A stretch of 64,000 nucleotides of DNA from Marsupella aquatica (taxonomy: Eukaryota > Marchantiophyta), in the NCBI GenBank assembly GCA_973895155.1, contig OZ316892.1, forward strand, positions 7,502,001 through 7,566,000, given 5' to 3'. This document shows positions 50,765-62,313 of the stretch, in pieces. Within the stretch, counting starts at the first letter, position 1, and the number at the start of each line of letters is the position of its first letter. Under the pieces are notes generated by a model that was not told the DNA's origin, made no database searches, and saw only the letters and a program-made list of their open reading frames with translations. The position numbers were made by a program, and so were the translations under genes.

Positions 50765-51297
50765 TGCGAAGCCTTTGAGAACCAACCCCCATCTCAAAGA
50801 GCCACGGTGAACGTATCGCAACCATTCCGAGGAGAAACGCATCGCAACACTTGCGATGTTGTCTAAATCACAACCCTAGTGAAGACTTCCTCTCCACACG
50901 TTTGCGAGCTAAATGCCTTCGCAACAAAGCGGTCATCCACTTCTCGCAATCTTACGAGTTTGTTTGCATCGCAAGTTATAGAGAAATTTAACATCGGAAA
51001 TTGCGATGTAAATGTTATTGCAATGCGAGCGATTCATTTGTTCTCGCAAAATAATGAAATTTATCGTTTCTCAATATTTGCAAGGACAGTGCCGTCGCAA
51101 CGTTGCGGAGATGTTGCGACGTATTTAGAATCGCAAGTTGCGAAGTAGTTGCGAAGGGCCGTTTGCGAAGAATTTGAGATGGGAAGTAGCGAAGACGTTG
51201 CGATGCGAGTAAGTTCGCAAATTGGGTATTTCGGATTTTGTTTCCTTTGTATGATGCGAAGGGTGGTGGTTCGCAAAAGAGGCATAGTGTTGTAGTG
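50765..51297. repeat. Right subterminal TTTGCGA array and terminal inverted repeat
   Basis: About twenty TTGCGA / TCGCAA words in both orientations, ending with GTGTTGTAGTG at 51297. Mirrors 40576-41115. Confidence 0.88.
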
Positions 51298-51989
51298 ATT
51301 CGGCTACCGGCACTTGTTTTTTGTGGCAGATATTGGCCGTGCCAGAGCACGGACCACTGCTACGCTACAATTAATACCCAGTGCTGCACAGAGCAATTTT
51401 AATTACAGTCTGCTCCGAATCAGATATATAGTGTTTCTGGTTTTTGGTTTGCCATGCCTTCAGATCATCGATGCGCTAAATTGTATCAGATCTATTACGC
51501 GACTTCAATCGTGGGTATGGTACAAAGTCGTCAGGACTCATGAGTGAACGATATGATCCACTTGAATTACGGATTGCACTCCCCGCCTGGACAATATAAT
51601 CCAGTGAAATTATGGAATTTTTCGTTGCCTTGAAACATTCGATTGAGTGGAATTACGGATTTCACTCCAAGCAGCTATGGATGCAACACCAGATCATGAT
51701 CATAGCGTGTAACTGAATCCCAGTGCATGATGATCGTAGCGTGTAACTGAATCCCAGTGATGTCGATCTCTCAATATCGATGGATCTACAGTACGAAACG
51801 CCGCCGTTTTGGAAAAACTGTAGTGAACACGACGTCTACCTCAGGTGAAGCCAAGGGAGCCATGGGCAGAGTTCACTTAGATTCAAAGATGACAGACGGG
51901 CCCCATCACTCGGTGTTGGAGAGACTAGTATGGAAGAGGACCGAGGAAAGAGAACTGTTCAATTTTCGTCAAAAGAATAGCAGCCCATA
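51298..51989. other. Right flank of the CACTA element
   Basis: Begins with the ATT target duplication. It contains a 35-bp direct duplication (TAGCGTGTAACTGAATCCCA at about 51703 and 51739). No gene is supported. Confidence 0.5.
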
Positions 51990-52450
51990 GTACGAAGACC
52001 CCCTGCCGTGTCATAATTGGGCCTCAAAGTGTTGCACGGAGCCACGGACGCGAATGAAATCTAGCCGCCGCTTTTCTAGTGCAGTTCGTTAAACTTTGTC
52101 TACATTTTTGGCTCGATCGCAAAGGGAGTGCCAATAAGATCTGACCTATAAGAATTGACTGAGGATCCCGAATAGTCGGATAGTAACCTGAGATCAAAGC
52201 AATAGGTTTTCTTACAGTCATCCCAACGGGAGATCGAAGAAACGTGAAATTCTTACTTCCCGTAGAGAACACGGCCGTAGCGGAGATCCTGTTTCAAAAT
52301 GGTCTACTGGAATTCCTGCATTACTGTGCTCACTTCTTCAACTGGACGAGCAGGATGCTGAGCTCGAGGTGTTACGTTCTGAGATCGAGACGTTCATGAA
52401 GTTACGGTCTAACGCCGAATCGAGGCTACTATTTCTTTGCCCCCAGTTCG
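51990..52450 (+). pseudogene. BTB/POZ gene copy 5, 5' fragment only
   Basis: 51990-52080 matches the shared 5' flank (CCCTGC.GTGTCATAATTGGG, GGACGCGAATGAAAT). 52150-52310 then follows the start of copy 3 (GATCAAAGCAATAGGTTTTC, CAACGGGAGA, GAAACGTGA, CCTGTTTCAAAATG) with indels that destroy the frame. 52330-52440 resembles the coiled-coil segment (GGATGCTGAG, CGAGGCTACxxTTTCTTTGC). It ends before the BTB core where a Helitron-like element starts at 52469. Confidence 0.75.
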
Positions 52451-52468
52451 TGAAACTTAGAAAAAAAG

Positions 52469-53118
52469 TATAATACACAGTTGCGCCACTTTTTAGAGTG
52501 GTCCTCATTCAAATTTGAAGGGCATAAAAATTTAAAAATGTGATCAAAGGAGTAATAAAATCAAAATGTGGATCATCATTGTAACCTATCATTTTCAATG
52601 CCAAAAAACAACAGTAATAAGGCCCAAAGACATAGTGAAACGCATGACACGGACGTTGATGGCAAGTTGTCGGGCGAGGGGCACACTTGCAATGTAGGGC
52701 AGCCCCTCGAAGGGCTCCAATCGTGCACGGGTGGGGAGGGAGGGGGCAGCGAGCGAGTGGAGTGATGATGAAATGGGGAAAAGGGGGAGGTTAAGGTTTA
52801 AAAGGAACATAAGAGGAAATAAAGTTTAAAAGGGGGGGAAAACACCTCTCATTTTGGTATACTTTTGTGGTTGTCATAGCCAGTGGTTTGTGCAATGACG
52901 TCTTTTATTCAAAGAATTTTTTTGTGCAAGGAGAAAAAAGAAAAAGGGAACTTTTGTGGTTGCCGTGGCCAGTATTTTGCACAATGATATCTTTCATTCA
53001 ACAAAAAGTTTTGTGCAATTTTTTATTCAATGATATCTTTTGCACCATGAGCTATTTCTCAACAACATCTTTAACTAAACATAATCTTTTATGCAACGCA
53101 CGGGGATTGAAAGGATAG
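52469..53118 (+). mobile_element. Helitron-like element B, 650 bp
   Basis: Starts TATAATACACAGTTGCGCCA and AGTGGTCCTCATTCAAAT, as in the copies at 34936 and 53170. It ends with TTATGCAACGCACGGGGATT and GATAG|T, a decayed form of the CTAG|T end. No transposition gene. The inside has a G-rich stretch near 52670-52850 and CTTTGTGCAA/CAACATCTTT words. Confidence 0.45.
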
Positions 53119-53169
53119 TGATAAAATGGTCATCTTTGCTAAACCCTAAAACCTTAAACCTGAAACCGA

Positions 53170-53977
53170 TAATATAACATTGTGCCAATGTATAGAGTGG
53201 TCGCCATTCAAATGCAAGGGCATTTTGGGTAAAAAAACAAACAAAGAAAAAGACTTGGCTCCTTCTCTCCTTGACTTTTTACTTCATAACATCTTTCACA
53301 TAATGACAACTTGGATGAAACGACACCTTTTTTTTCTTTATAACATCTTTCACTTCATGATATCTTTGGCAAAATGACACATTTTTTTTATCAACATCTT
53401 TCACATAATGGCATCTTTGGCAAAATGACTTCAAGGACATCTTTTGTGTAATGCACGGGTATTTTCCCTCAACGATGTCTTGGCTGACATGACATCTTTT
53501 CCCTCAATGATGTCTTTGCTGACACGACATATTTTTTCTCAACAACATCTTGGCCGACATGACAATTGTTTTCTTGACAACATCTTGGCTGACATGACAT
53601 CTTTTTTCTCAACGACCTCTTGACCGACATGACAAATTTTTTCCTCAATGACTTCTTTTCTCTTAACGACCTCTTGGCCATCTTTTTTTCTCAATGACTT
53701 CTTTTCTCTCAACGACCTCTTGGCCGACACAACATCTTTTCTCTCCATGACCTCTTGGCCGACACTACATCTTTTTTCTCCACGACCTCTTGGCCGACAC
53801 TACATCTTTTCTCTCCACGACCTCTTGGCCGACACAACATCTTTTTCTCTCCACAACCTCTTGGCTGACACTACATCTTTTCTCTCAACGACCTCTTGGC
53901 CGACACGAAATCTTTTTTTCTCAACGACATCTTGGCCGACATGACTTCTTTTGTGCAACGCACGGGTATTGAGCTAG
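53170..53977 (+). mobile_element. Helitron-like element C with minisatellite of about 39 bp
   Basis: Starts ATAATATAACATTGTGCCA and AGAGTGGTCGCCATTCAAAT. It ends with the hairpin GTGC-AAC-GCAC, then GGGTATTGAG and CTAG followed by T at 53978. From about 53460 to 53945 there are roughly a dozen units of CTCTTGGCCGACAC(A/T)ACATC with TTTTCTCTCAACGAC, closely related to the units in the copy ending at 36702. ORFs in the array are artefacts of the repeat. Confidence 0.55.
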
Positions 53978-54031
53978 TTTACAATATATATCTCAGTAAA
54001 GATTCTACTAAACACTGATAAACCAATCTTG

Positions 54032-54273
54032 AAAAACATTTAAGCAAAACTGAAATCCGGAAAATTAATTTATGGCCTTGACTTATAGAAGAAAATAATA
54101 ACTATACCCACACCATGCACGAACCTGATCATTCATGCTCAACAGAAAAGCTTGAAAAACATTTAAGCAAAACTGAAATCCGGAAAAATAATTTATGGCC
54201 TTGACTTATAGAAGAAAATAATAACTATACCCACACCATGCACGAACCTGATCATTCATGCTCAACAGAAAAG
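54032..54273. repeat. Near-perfect tandem duplication of 121 bp
   Basis: 54032-54152 and 54153-54273 are almost identical (TTTAAGCAAAACTGAAATCC, CCACACCATGCACGAACCTG, CATTCATGCTCAACAGAAAA), so this is a recent duplication. A second duplication of about 52 bp lies at 54425-54528 (AATTACAATCTTACTTATAA). Confidence 0.92.
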
Positions 54274-54530
54274 CTCTCAGACACAAAAGTTGGTTATCCA
54301 AACTGGGACAGGCACTCTCAAATTAGTACACTGGGTATTGTTCCACATGATTTATCTAAATATACCAACAAAACTAGACCAATTGCAAAAATCAGCTTGA
54401 ATTACATTGCCACTAAAACTGTATGTAATTACAATCTTACTTATAAATCTGTAGCTACAAGTTAGAATTGGAGCTGTAATTACAATCTTACTTATAAATC
54501 TGTAACTACAAGTTAGAATTGGAGCCTAGG

Positions 54531-57500
54531 TTTCTAGAGTGAAACCTCTAGACAATAATTTCATGGCTCATCATGTGGATGAGAAAACTGATGTCTATGA
54601 TGTATGTCATGTCAAATGATAAAGCTTTTTGTTATGATTTATATTTATATTAAAAACTGATCTCTATGGCCCCACCATATTATATGTGCATAAGTGGGAT
54701 GTGGGATAGAAAAATTGAAAATGAGATGTGCATAGAACTAGAGTACTATGGTATGTTATGTATGATTATTAAAATAATAATATATATGATAAATTTTTTA
54801 TCATTTCATTAACCTTCAAAACATGTGCATAAGAAATATATTTTGGTGACATCTTTATTGTACTCCCGACTATTCACGTTCAAAGAACAGTAGTCGAGGC
54901 TAGTAGTATTATATTCTCCCAAACATAACTTCATGGACTTGTATTTGAACGGGACCATGGGGCACTCTATTTGAACAGTGCACCAGGGCATTGTATTCAT
55001 ATTTACGGACCCCATGAGAGGTCCCTTCCAAAATTCCTGGCACCAGAGCGTGCCACGTCAACAACAACCGCAACAAACAAGACTTGGCAGTTTTGTGAAT
55101 TAAACTTACAGTTTTCATTCGTGTTTGCATCAATTTGGGTGTAAATTTTGGGATGCCATACCGTAAAAAAAATGTAAAAATTTAGAAATGCAAAGAGCAA
55201 GATAGGTAAAACTGTCACTATGTAACCGTTTTAGTTACGTATCCAATTTTAAAAATTAAATTCAAAGATTTGAAAAGTATTTTTCATATAATAAACAATA
55301 ATTAATAACTAACTTGATAACTTCCTTGTTAAAGTGTAACTAGCACATGAAGTAAAATTTCCAGCCTTTTGCAATTTAGGCAAACTGCTAGTTATGGTTG
55401 GAACTTGAATTCAATGAATTGATACAATTCATTTGATCAGACATTGATCTGGTTTCAAATGGACTTGCCACGAATTGACTATTGACTCTGACTCTTAGCT
55501 TGAGAATTTGGTTGCATGTAGCGAAAAAGCCTGATTTTGACGGCTGCTTGTGATTATCACGCTATCGATTTTGGCCTGCAAAGCAAAGTATTCATGTGTG
55601 ATTATCACGCTGTCAATTTTAGCTTGCAAAGCAAAGTATTCATGTGGCAATTGAAAAACTGTCAAATTGCTCAGGCCATGGTTAAACGGGTCCATAGTGA
55701 TTTTGTGAGAAAATCCAATCTAAACAATGCAAGCTGTAAAATCTATCATATCTGTCCAACACAACATGACTACCAGCTTCCCTTCCTAATCAGACTCTAT
55801 CTTCCAAAAGCTTTTGGTGAATAGTTGCATCAAGGTCATGAGACTATTAACCTTTAATTCCAAACTTGCCAAATTCAGACTTCAGTGAAATCTCCAAGAT
55901 TTCCAATTATTTGAAAGTACATTGACAAATCGGGCAATAAATATTCCAAAGAGGACTCAGCTACTAGAAAGCTTAGGGTTCCTTGTTGAGAAAAGCGAAT
56001 ATCTCAATTGATCTTGAGAAAGTAATCTTCTCAACTCAAATTGAGTGCTCAGGGCACTTCAGTAGTCAAATATAGTGTCATTTAATGCCTGAATCAACTA
56101 ACTGAAAAAACTCTGCCTTGGGTTTATTAATTAATGTTCTAAAATTAGTGAAAATATCTCATAGATCTTAAGTGTTTTAATGTATGCCAACTGAGCATTA
56201 TGGACCACATTAGCCTCTCAAAACGCAAGCTAAAGGCCCTTATTTTCCTGGTCATTATGAAGAAGATTGCAAAATCACATTTGGATGAGGTAATTAATTT
56301 CTTTTATGCTTTCACTAAAATTTGTAAAACTATCTCATCAGAATAATCTCTGATACCATAGCATTTTGGACCATATTAATAGCCTCTCACAACTTGAGTT
56401 AAAGCTAGTATTACATACATTCTTTTTACTCAAACAAGGCCTAATAAATGTAGCCAGAGGGTCCACGAACTAATTTGACTATGTGTTTCCATTTTTCTTG
56501 TATCTGAATAGTGGACCATGGGACACTCTATTTGAACATTGCACCCAGGGCATTGTATTCATTTTTTACATAATTTGATTATGTTTCCATTTTTTGTATT
56601 TGTAGGGTGATGTGTTTGGAAATGGACTGTGTTTAAATATTAGCATTGACATATACTTCTTGAATGTTTTATTATTTGTGCTCAATGTAGAACAGTTTAG
56701 AGTAACATCTCAAACACAATGCTCGGGCCTTGTGTTTAGAAAAAATAAATTCTAATGGAGACCTACAAAAATCCATTTTCGAACACGATGCTTTGTTCAG
56801 GGGAAGACTATAGTAGCCAAATATAGAGAATTGTTAACCATGAATCCATCCTGCACAAGACATTATGGAGTCCAAGCAAGAGGCAAATTCTCGAACTGAA
56901 GCTCAAGTCATATATTTAATAGAAGGAGACCAGCTGGAGAGATGTAGCGCTCCGTGAAACCCGTTGAGAGGAGAGACAGTGAGAGGCTCGGATGCAGGAA
57001 CACTTAGTTTTTTTCCGGGATGACGCATCACGGGTTGGTAAGGGTATTAAAGTAACTCGGGCCCCCGCTTGTTGACGCTGCTGCGGCTGTTTGGAGTTAT
57101 TTTTTCAAAACTGGATCACACTGGACCACACAATGGTTTTGTCGCGCGTTAACAGCTTGCATTAATATAACCAGTATTTTGTCCATTATCAACAGCTAGT
57201 CTTTGTTTTACACAGGGTAATCACGCGACGTGCCACTCTACCGCACTCATGTCGACACCCCCTACGCACCATCCTCCTCCATGTTTTACTAAGAAAATAA
57301 CCAGATTTTTGAATTTGGTGCGTTTTTCTTAGACTTTCAGCGCTGCACTCTGTTTGTGCAATCTATTGACTACTTGGCTCACATTGGAGGTGAGGAATGC
57401 GACCGGGAAGCTGCACTCAGTTTCGAATCTGTAGGGACTGTCTTCACTACATCTTGACTCCGCTCTTCCCTGCCTGAACCGCGACGTTTTTTGATAGTAC

Positions 57501-57563
57501 TGGTCATGTGGTGGGGTTTTCCCAAAATTGTTTCAAGGCGGCAGTCGTCACTTCGGGATAATA
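54531..57563. other. AT-rich gene-poor region
   Basis: No supported gene in 3 kb. At 55550-55645 a unit of about 52 bp is duplicated (GTGATTATCACGCT, TTGCAAAGCAAAGTATTCAT). GGACCATGGGxCACTCTATT with GCACC.AGGGCATTGTATTC occurs at 54952 and again at 56514, a dispersed repeat. Confidence 0.45.
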
Positions 57564-57856
57564 TGGCTAGCAGCACATCCAGACGCCCCACACGACATAC
57601 AGCCAAACGATCTGGAAATCCTGGGCAGAATGTGGCAATTCAAACAGAACCAGCTGGCCGCCCACGAAGTGAAACGGGCCCTCCCACGATTCCCACGGTA
57701 AAAAATGCTGAAATCGTATACATTCCAACGGAGATCTTGCAGCTGGGAACGAGGAGGATTTTTGGCAATAAGGTGGTATTAGGCTTTGAATCTGAATTCG
57801 ATCATCGATTGGCCAAGGACTGGATCTTGGTTTCAAACAATCACTATATTCATTAA
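57564..57856 (+). CDS. Possible basic protein or exon (uncertain)
   Basis: ATG at 57564 opens a 97-codon frame starting MASSTSRRPTRHTAKRSGNP, basic and low-complexity at first, then IVYIPTEILQLGTRRIFGN. The longer frame begins at 57491. No family is recognised. A GT follows RRIFGNK, so it could be an exon. It lies 0.6 kb beyond the 3' end of the transposase relic on the other strand. Confidence 0.3.
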
Positions 57857-58431
57857 AACTGAAATTATAAAGGATATAGGGAAATTTGGCGATTTAAAAA
57901 CATAGTTTTAGGCATGAAAATTGTAAATTTGGAAGATGAAAAATGAAAATTCAAGCATCATTAAATGTAAATTTGGGGACAAAAAAATGAAATTTTGGGA
58001 AAGTAAAATATTAAATTGGATGATATTAAAAAACATTTGGGTGATAAAAGTGTTCATTTGGTTGGAAAATAGATAGAATCTAGTAATAACATATAAGCTT
58101 GGATAGCATCTATATTCAAAACATTTAGCTTGAGTAAGATATCTAACTAAGCACCAATACAATGGAATGACTATAGTGTCTAGACAAAGTTAACTAGGAT
58201 GATATCCAACCTACTAGAAGGAATGAAATGGCATCATTTTCTAGAATTAAAATATACTAAGACAAATAAAATAATAATTATAAGAAAGTCCATTCAATAG
58301 CTTTGAGAGATCATAGAGTATTAATTTGATTGTCTTGTTCTCTCACTTTAGACAAACGCATGGAAATCAACTCGACCCTCTTAATCACAAGTCATTTGAG
58401 TGGAGACTTGTAACCTACAAGTTCTATCAAT

Positions 58432-61400
58432 CTACTCATCAATTATACCTTCCATGTAAATTTTGAGAGTTTTCAAAACATTCTTAGGAATTGTCAAACC
58501 TCTATCCATAATATTTTGTTCTTTAGCACTTGACTTAAACCCATACATTGCAGAATTTGCAAACTGCCAACTTTGAGTAACATTGTCAAACCCAGGATCC
58601 AGCTCCCAAGTCTTAGTGGTTTGAAAGCAACGTTCATATCGAACATCATCCTTTGCATCATGCTTACCATGTTTAGGCCTCCACCATTGTACTTGGAACA
58701 TAGGAGCATTCCTCTTAGGAATGCTCTCAACAGACGTTGAAGAAGACCCTTCAATATGTTGCAAATCTGTTGAGGGAACCTCATGGTTTGGATCCACACC
58801 ACCCAAAGCTCGAACCAACCAGAAACGCCCTTTGCCATTTTCCTGTTCCCATTCATCCTCTGGACGTAAAAATACAAAGTGACCTTCTTGAATATCTTGT
58901 AGAGGAATCCAACGTGCAGGTTCTCGCTCTTGTCGTGCACCAACAAAGGGTGCAGCTTGATCTTCCATCTCTTCCATGTACTCATTTTAAAGGTCCATCA
59001 TCTCTGGATTTTGAGAAGGTTCACTTGACGGCTGAGATGTCCCCAAAATCATCTTGTAACCTGTGTCATGGTTAGTCTTTGGCCAAAAATCAGTTGTCAA
59101 TGGCAAATGTCTTTCCCCCTCCCCTTCTATTGTAAGTTCCTCGGACAATGCTTGCACAAGAGTCTCCCAATATTTGACCAGAGGAAATCTCTCTTTATAT
59201 ACTGCAGAGGTCTCATCCTTACAACTTTTCTTCAAGAAATCAATATAGCGATTAAGGAATGGGATGATTTCTCCAGCCTTCTTTTGTACATCTTCAGATA
59301 TAGGTTTTGCAAATGGTTGGCCTTCCGGTAAAATGAGCGCATTTGTGATGGGATCAGTTCTCCAAATGGACCTCCCCATTGCCGGAAGCCAAGGTTGCTT
59401 GACATGTGCTTTATATTGATACACTGGCACATTATCCCTCATGGAGAAAAGAAATGCCACTGGTTTTGAGTGACCTTCTATCTCTTTCACCTGGAAAGTT
59501 TTCAAATACTCCTTGTAAGATGCAACCTCTTGAATCAATCGTGGTACAGGATGAATGCTTTCACACTCCCAAACCTCAGCCATCAACCCCAAGAGGGTAG
59601 CAACCTCTTTGTATCTGACCTGTTTGGATACTTGAGAAAATAATGCATCCATGTCTTCATGGGTGTGGCCAACCATGAGGAATGACATTTGCACAGTTTC
59701 AAACACCCCCTGCTAACAAGCTCAGTGAAAAATGCCATCACATATTGATTTTTGTTATCTTTCCTTAAATTGTCCATCTGCAACGTTAGGTGCCTTGGTA
59801 AGGGCTTGAAAGAGCCCCTAGTAGTCTCAGGATCATCCTTAGAACCAACATCCACTGTGCTTGACTTTTTAGTCTCCTGACCATCTTCAATGCCTTGAAA
59901 TCGAACAATTGAAACATTTTTGGGTTCCAAGTAACCGGCCAGAAATGCTTCAAAGTCTAGAAGGGACTGAAATATTGGCCTAGTTGCATTCCAATTCAAT
60001 CCCTCAAGAAGGTCTCCAGTTTTGTCTCCTGTGTAATCTTCCAAATCTCGGAGGCATTTGGCCAAAGATGTCACGGTAAAGTCTGCATCTCCAGGCCAAA
60101 GTCCAGTCAAACTGAAATGTGCATACACTCCAGGATCTCTTCCATGGGTTAACATCCCAGTAAGAGCAATAGGCAAAGGCTGACCACTACCAGAGAGGGA
60201 TTTTGGAGTGGGGACCAACCTGGGGATCCAAGTCTTGGCTTGATCCATCTTATCGTGAATAATGCAAAGATAGTTTTGAGGATCCTTCTTTGCAAGAACC
60301 CTATGAGCATAGTAAACATATCTTCTTGACATTTGTTCACGAAGATGTCGCGCTCTTTTCTCTTCAATCTCTGCACGCTCTTTTTTTCTCTTCTCCCGCA
60401 TCAATTGATCTTTGAACTCAGTGCAAAATGTGCACTTGGCAAATGCACTTCCCTTGTGAAAGTCAAAATTATCAAATGAGTTTTTCCAGATGTTGTACAT
60501 AGTAACTTCAGTAACCTTAGCAAACCCATCTAATTTCATCTTGGTAAACACCTCTTGGAAAATCTCCTTCTTAGTAAAACAAGATGGGAGCCGATATTCA
60601 ATAGTGTCAGTGTCGTTGGACCCACCATAGGGAAGATGTGGCATTGGTTCCCCATTTTGGATTAAAATGGACTCCAACAAGGCGCGAGCGTGCAAAGTGC
60701 TTGATCGTGTCTTCCGTTGTCCCTGATTTCCATGGAAACCAATTGTGCAACCAGCTTTGTATTGATTTTTGTAGTCATAGTACTTTGTTGTACTGAACCC
60801 ATGCATTTTAAGAAATGCATCTTTACAAACCACACGTCCCTTTAGAACAAAAAATCCCGTTCTCTTGACTTGCTTCTCTCTACACCCAAAGAGACTAAAG
60901 ATGTGACTTGTTTTGTTGTCACTTGACATTCCATGGTATTCCCTCCTCATTGCCTCTAAGTCCTCCCTGGGCATGTTCAAGCAACACTTCAGCATGCAAC
61001 AACCTTCTCTTTGGATGGAATCAATGGACTCCTCGTTAATTTTCAAAAGTGCCTTCGACTCCAAATGCCTTTTCTTCCTCTCCTCAAGATCAACTTTTGT
61101 CCTCCTAATGAAATTGTATGGTCTTTTTGTAGGTTTACCATCACCATCCGAATCCGGATCGCCCTTAGTTCGACCCGACTCCATCCACTTCTCTGAAACT
61201 TCCTCAAGGATATCCCCAAGAAACCTTTGAGACGAAATCAATAGAAGGGATTTGATTTCCCACCTCACCAAGCCAGGGGTACCAACACGGATATTTGGAA
61301 ATAATCCGGGTTCATTGATATTCACAACAGCAACACCAACATGATCTGCACCAAGAAGTGCATCGTCAACGGCACCTATTTCAAATGGGACCGTGATAAC

Positions 61401-61457
61401 ACTTGTTGCAACCTTTCGACAACGAGAAGCGTCATACAAATCAACCTCCTCCGCCAT
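58432..61457 (-). pseudogene. DUF7869-like transposase relic, one frameshift and one stop
   Basis: The frame from ATG 61457 runs to about 59711. It includes HKGSAFAKCTFCTEFKDQL (a CxxC zinc-like site), a charged helix, then IIHDKMDQAKTWIPRL and LTLQMDNLRKDNKN. The frame then changes at a run of five C (59706-59710), and the next frame opens with MSFLMVGHTHEDMDALFSQ. The order HDKxD / QxDNxxxDNKN / GHTHEDxD suggests an RNase H-like catalytic core as in DUF7869 proteins, which are spread as transposon genes. The second frame stops with TAA at 58987-58989, but the same frame continues from 58986 to 58432 as a domain with GHFVFLRPEDEW, FWLVRALGGV and FQVQWWRPKHG, which looks like a small beta-barrel reader or tail domain. 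I see no terminal repeats. The family name is from memory of motifs and not checked. Confidence 0.75.
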
Positions 61458-61542
61458 CCAGTTGGAACGTTGTCCGGGTGACCGTGTTTTCTGGCAAGAG
61501 CATGTTGGCTCTTTTGAAGTTAACCTTGCATGCTCATAAGTT

Positions 61543-61969
61543 CTACACTAAAATCAAAATGATAATTCTAGTAACAAGGGTAGTGGGTATTAAGAAAGGT
61601 TCAGGTGAAATTAAAATATTGTTAAACCCTACTTCACCATACTTGCGGACCAACACATCACGAAAATTAGTTTTCTTACGACATATGATTCTAATATCTC
61701 CAAGAGAAAATGAAACAGGAATATCATCCGGACTCCTATTCAGATCCATGACTTCAATAAAGGACAAAGATGATGCACTCCCACTCCTCTCGGTACGACA
61801 CCACTGGGTATATTATTGGCTCGTTAGAAACCATAACAGCAGTTGCAAACTGAGCTCCAAAATGATAGGTTAGATGTTGCCTCATAGATGGTTTGTCTAA
61901 AAGATGGACTCTAATCAAAAACGGATTACGAAGGGGAAGATCAGGGATAACTCTCTCTCCTGGATTCAT
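61543..61969 (-). pseudogene. Broken ORF of unknown origin upstream of the transposase relic
   Basis: Two overlapping minus-strand frames (61969-61754 and 61767-61543) look like one protein of about 140 aa split by a frameshift near 61770-61780. The first has IPDLPLRNPFLIRVHLLDKP and FGAQFATAVMVSNEPIIYPV; the second has VMDLNRSPDDIPVSFSLGDI. Composition looks coding. I do not recognise it; it may be another transposon gene. Confidence 0.4.
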
Positions 61970-62107
61970 GATGACTCTCCTATTCCTTTGCTATCCGGGC
62001 CAAAAGACGCCCCACCCCTATATTCCCAAAGAAACCTTATTCCCTAAGGTCCCATCTATAAGTCTACCACTCATTCCTTTGCTATCCAGGCCAAAGGACC
62101 TTTTAGT

Positions 62108-62313
62108 AGGTGAAACTACCATGCGTTGGTGAAACTACTATGCGTTGGTGGACCTACTGTGCGTTGGTAGAACTACTGTGCGTTGGTAAAACTACTGTAG
62201 TTGGTAGAACTACTATGCGCTGGTGGACCTACTGTGCGTTCGTAGAACTACTATGCGTTGATGAATATTATTGTAGTTGGTGGAACTACTCATACGCATT
62301 GATGGAACTACTA
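62108..62313. repeat. Minisatellite with units of about 20 bp
   Basis: About ten units of GGTGGAACTACTATGCGTT and variants (GTAGAACTACTGTGCGTTG). Plus-strand ORFs here follow the repeat. Confidence 0.85.

Larger units (their letters stand above)
40576..51297. mobile_element. Complete-ended CACTA (En/Spm-like) transposon, 10.7 kb
   Basis: The left end reads CACTAGTACATATTTGCCAA and the right end, on the minus strand, CACTACAACACTATGCCTC; both are followed by TTTTGCGAA at the same distance. The 3-bp flanks are ATT on both sides (40573-40575 and 51298-51300), the duplication length typical of CACTA elements. Both ends carry about 0.5 kb of dense TTTGCGA/TCGCAAA repeats. Inside are a minus-strand tnp2 transposase relic with DUF4218 and DUF4216 regions, and a plus-strand multi-exon gene. 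In known En/Spm elements TNPD (tnp2) cuts and TNPA binds subterminal repeats. The two genes diverge from a 1.8-kb centre, unlike the collinear En/Spm. Both are interrupted by stops, so this copy is probably not autonomous. Confidence 0.92.

Noticed and set aside
53469-53972. Arg/Lys/Ser-rich ORFs on both strands
   Set aside because: All follow the repeat unit of about 39 bp, so open frames are expected without coding function.
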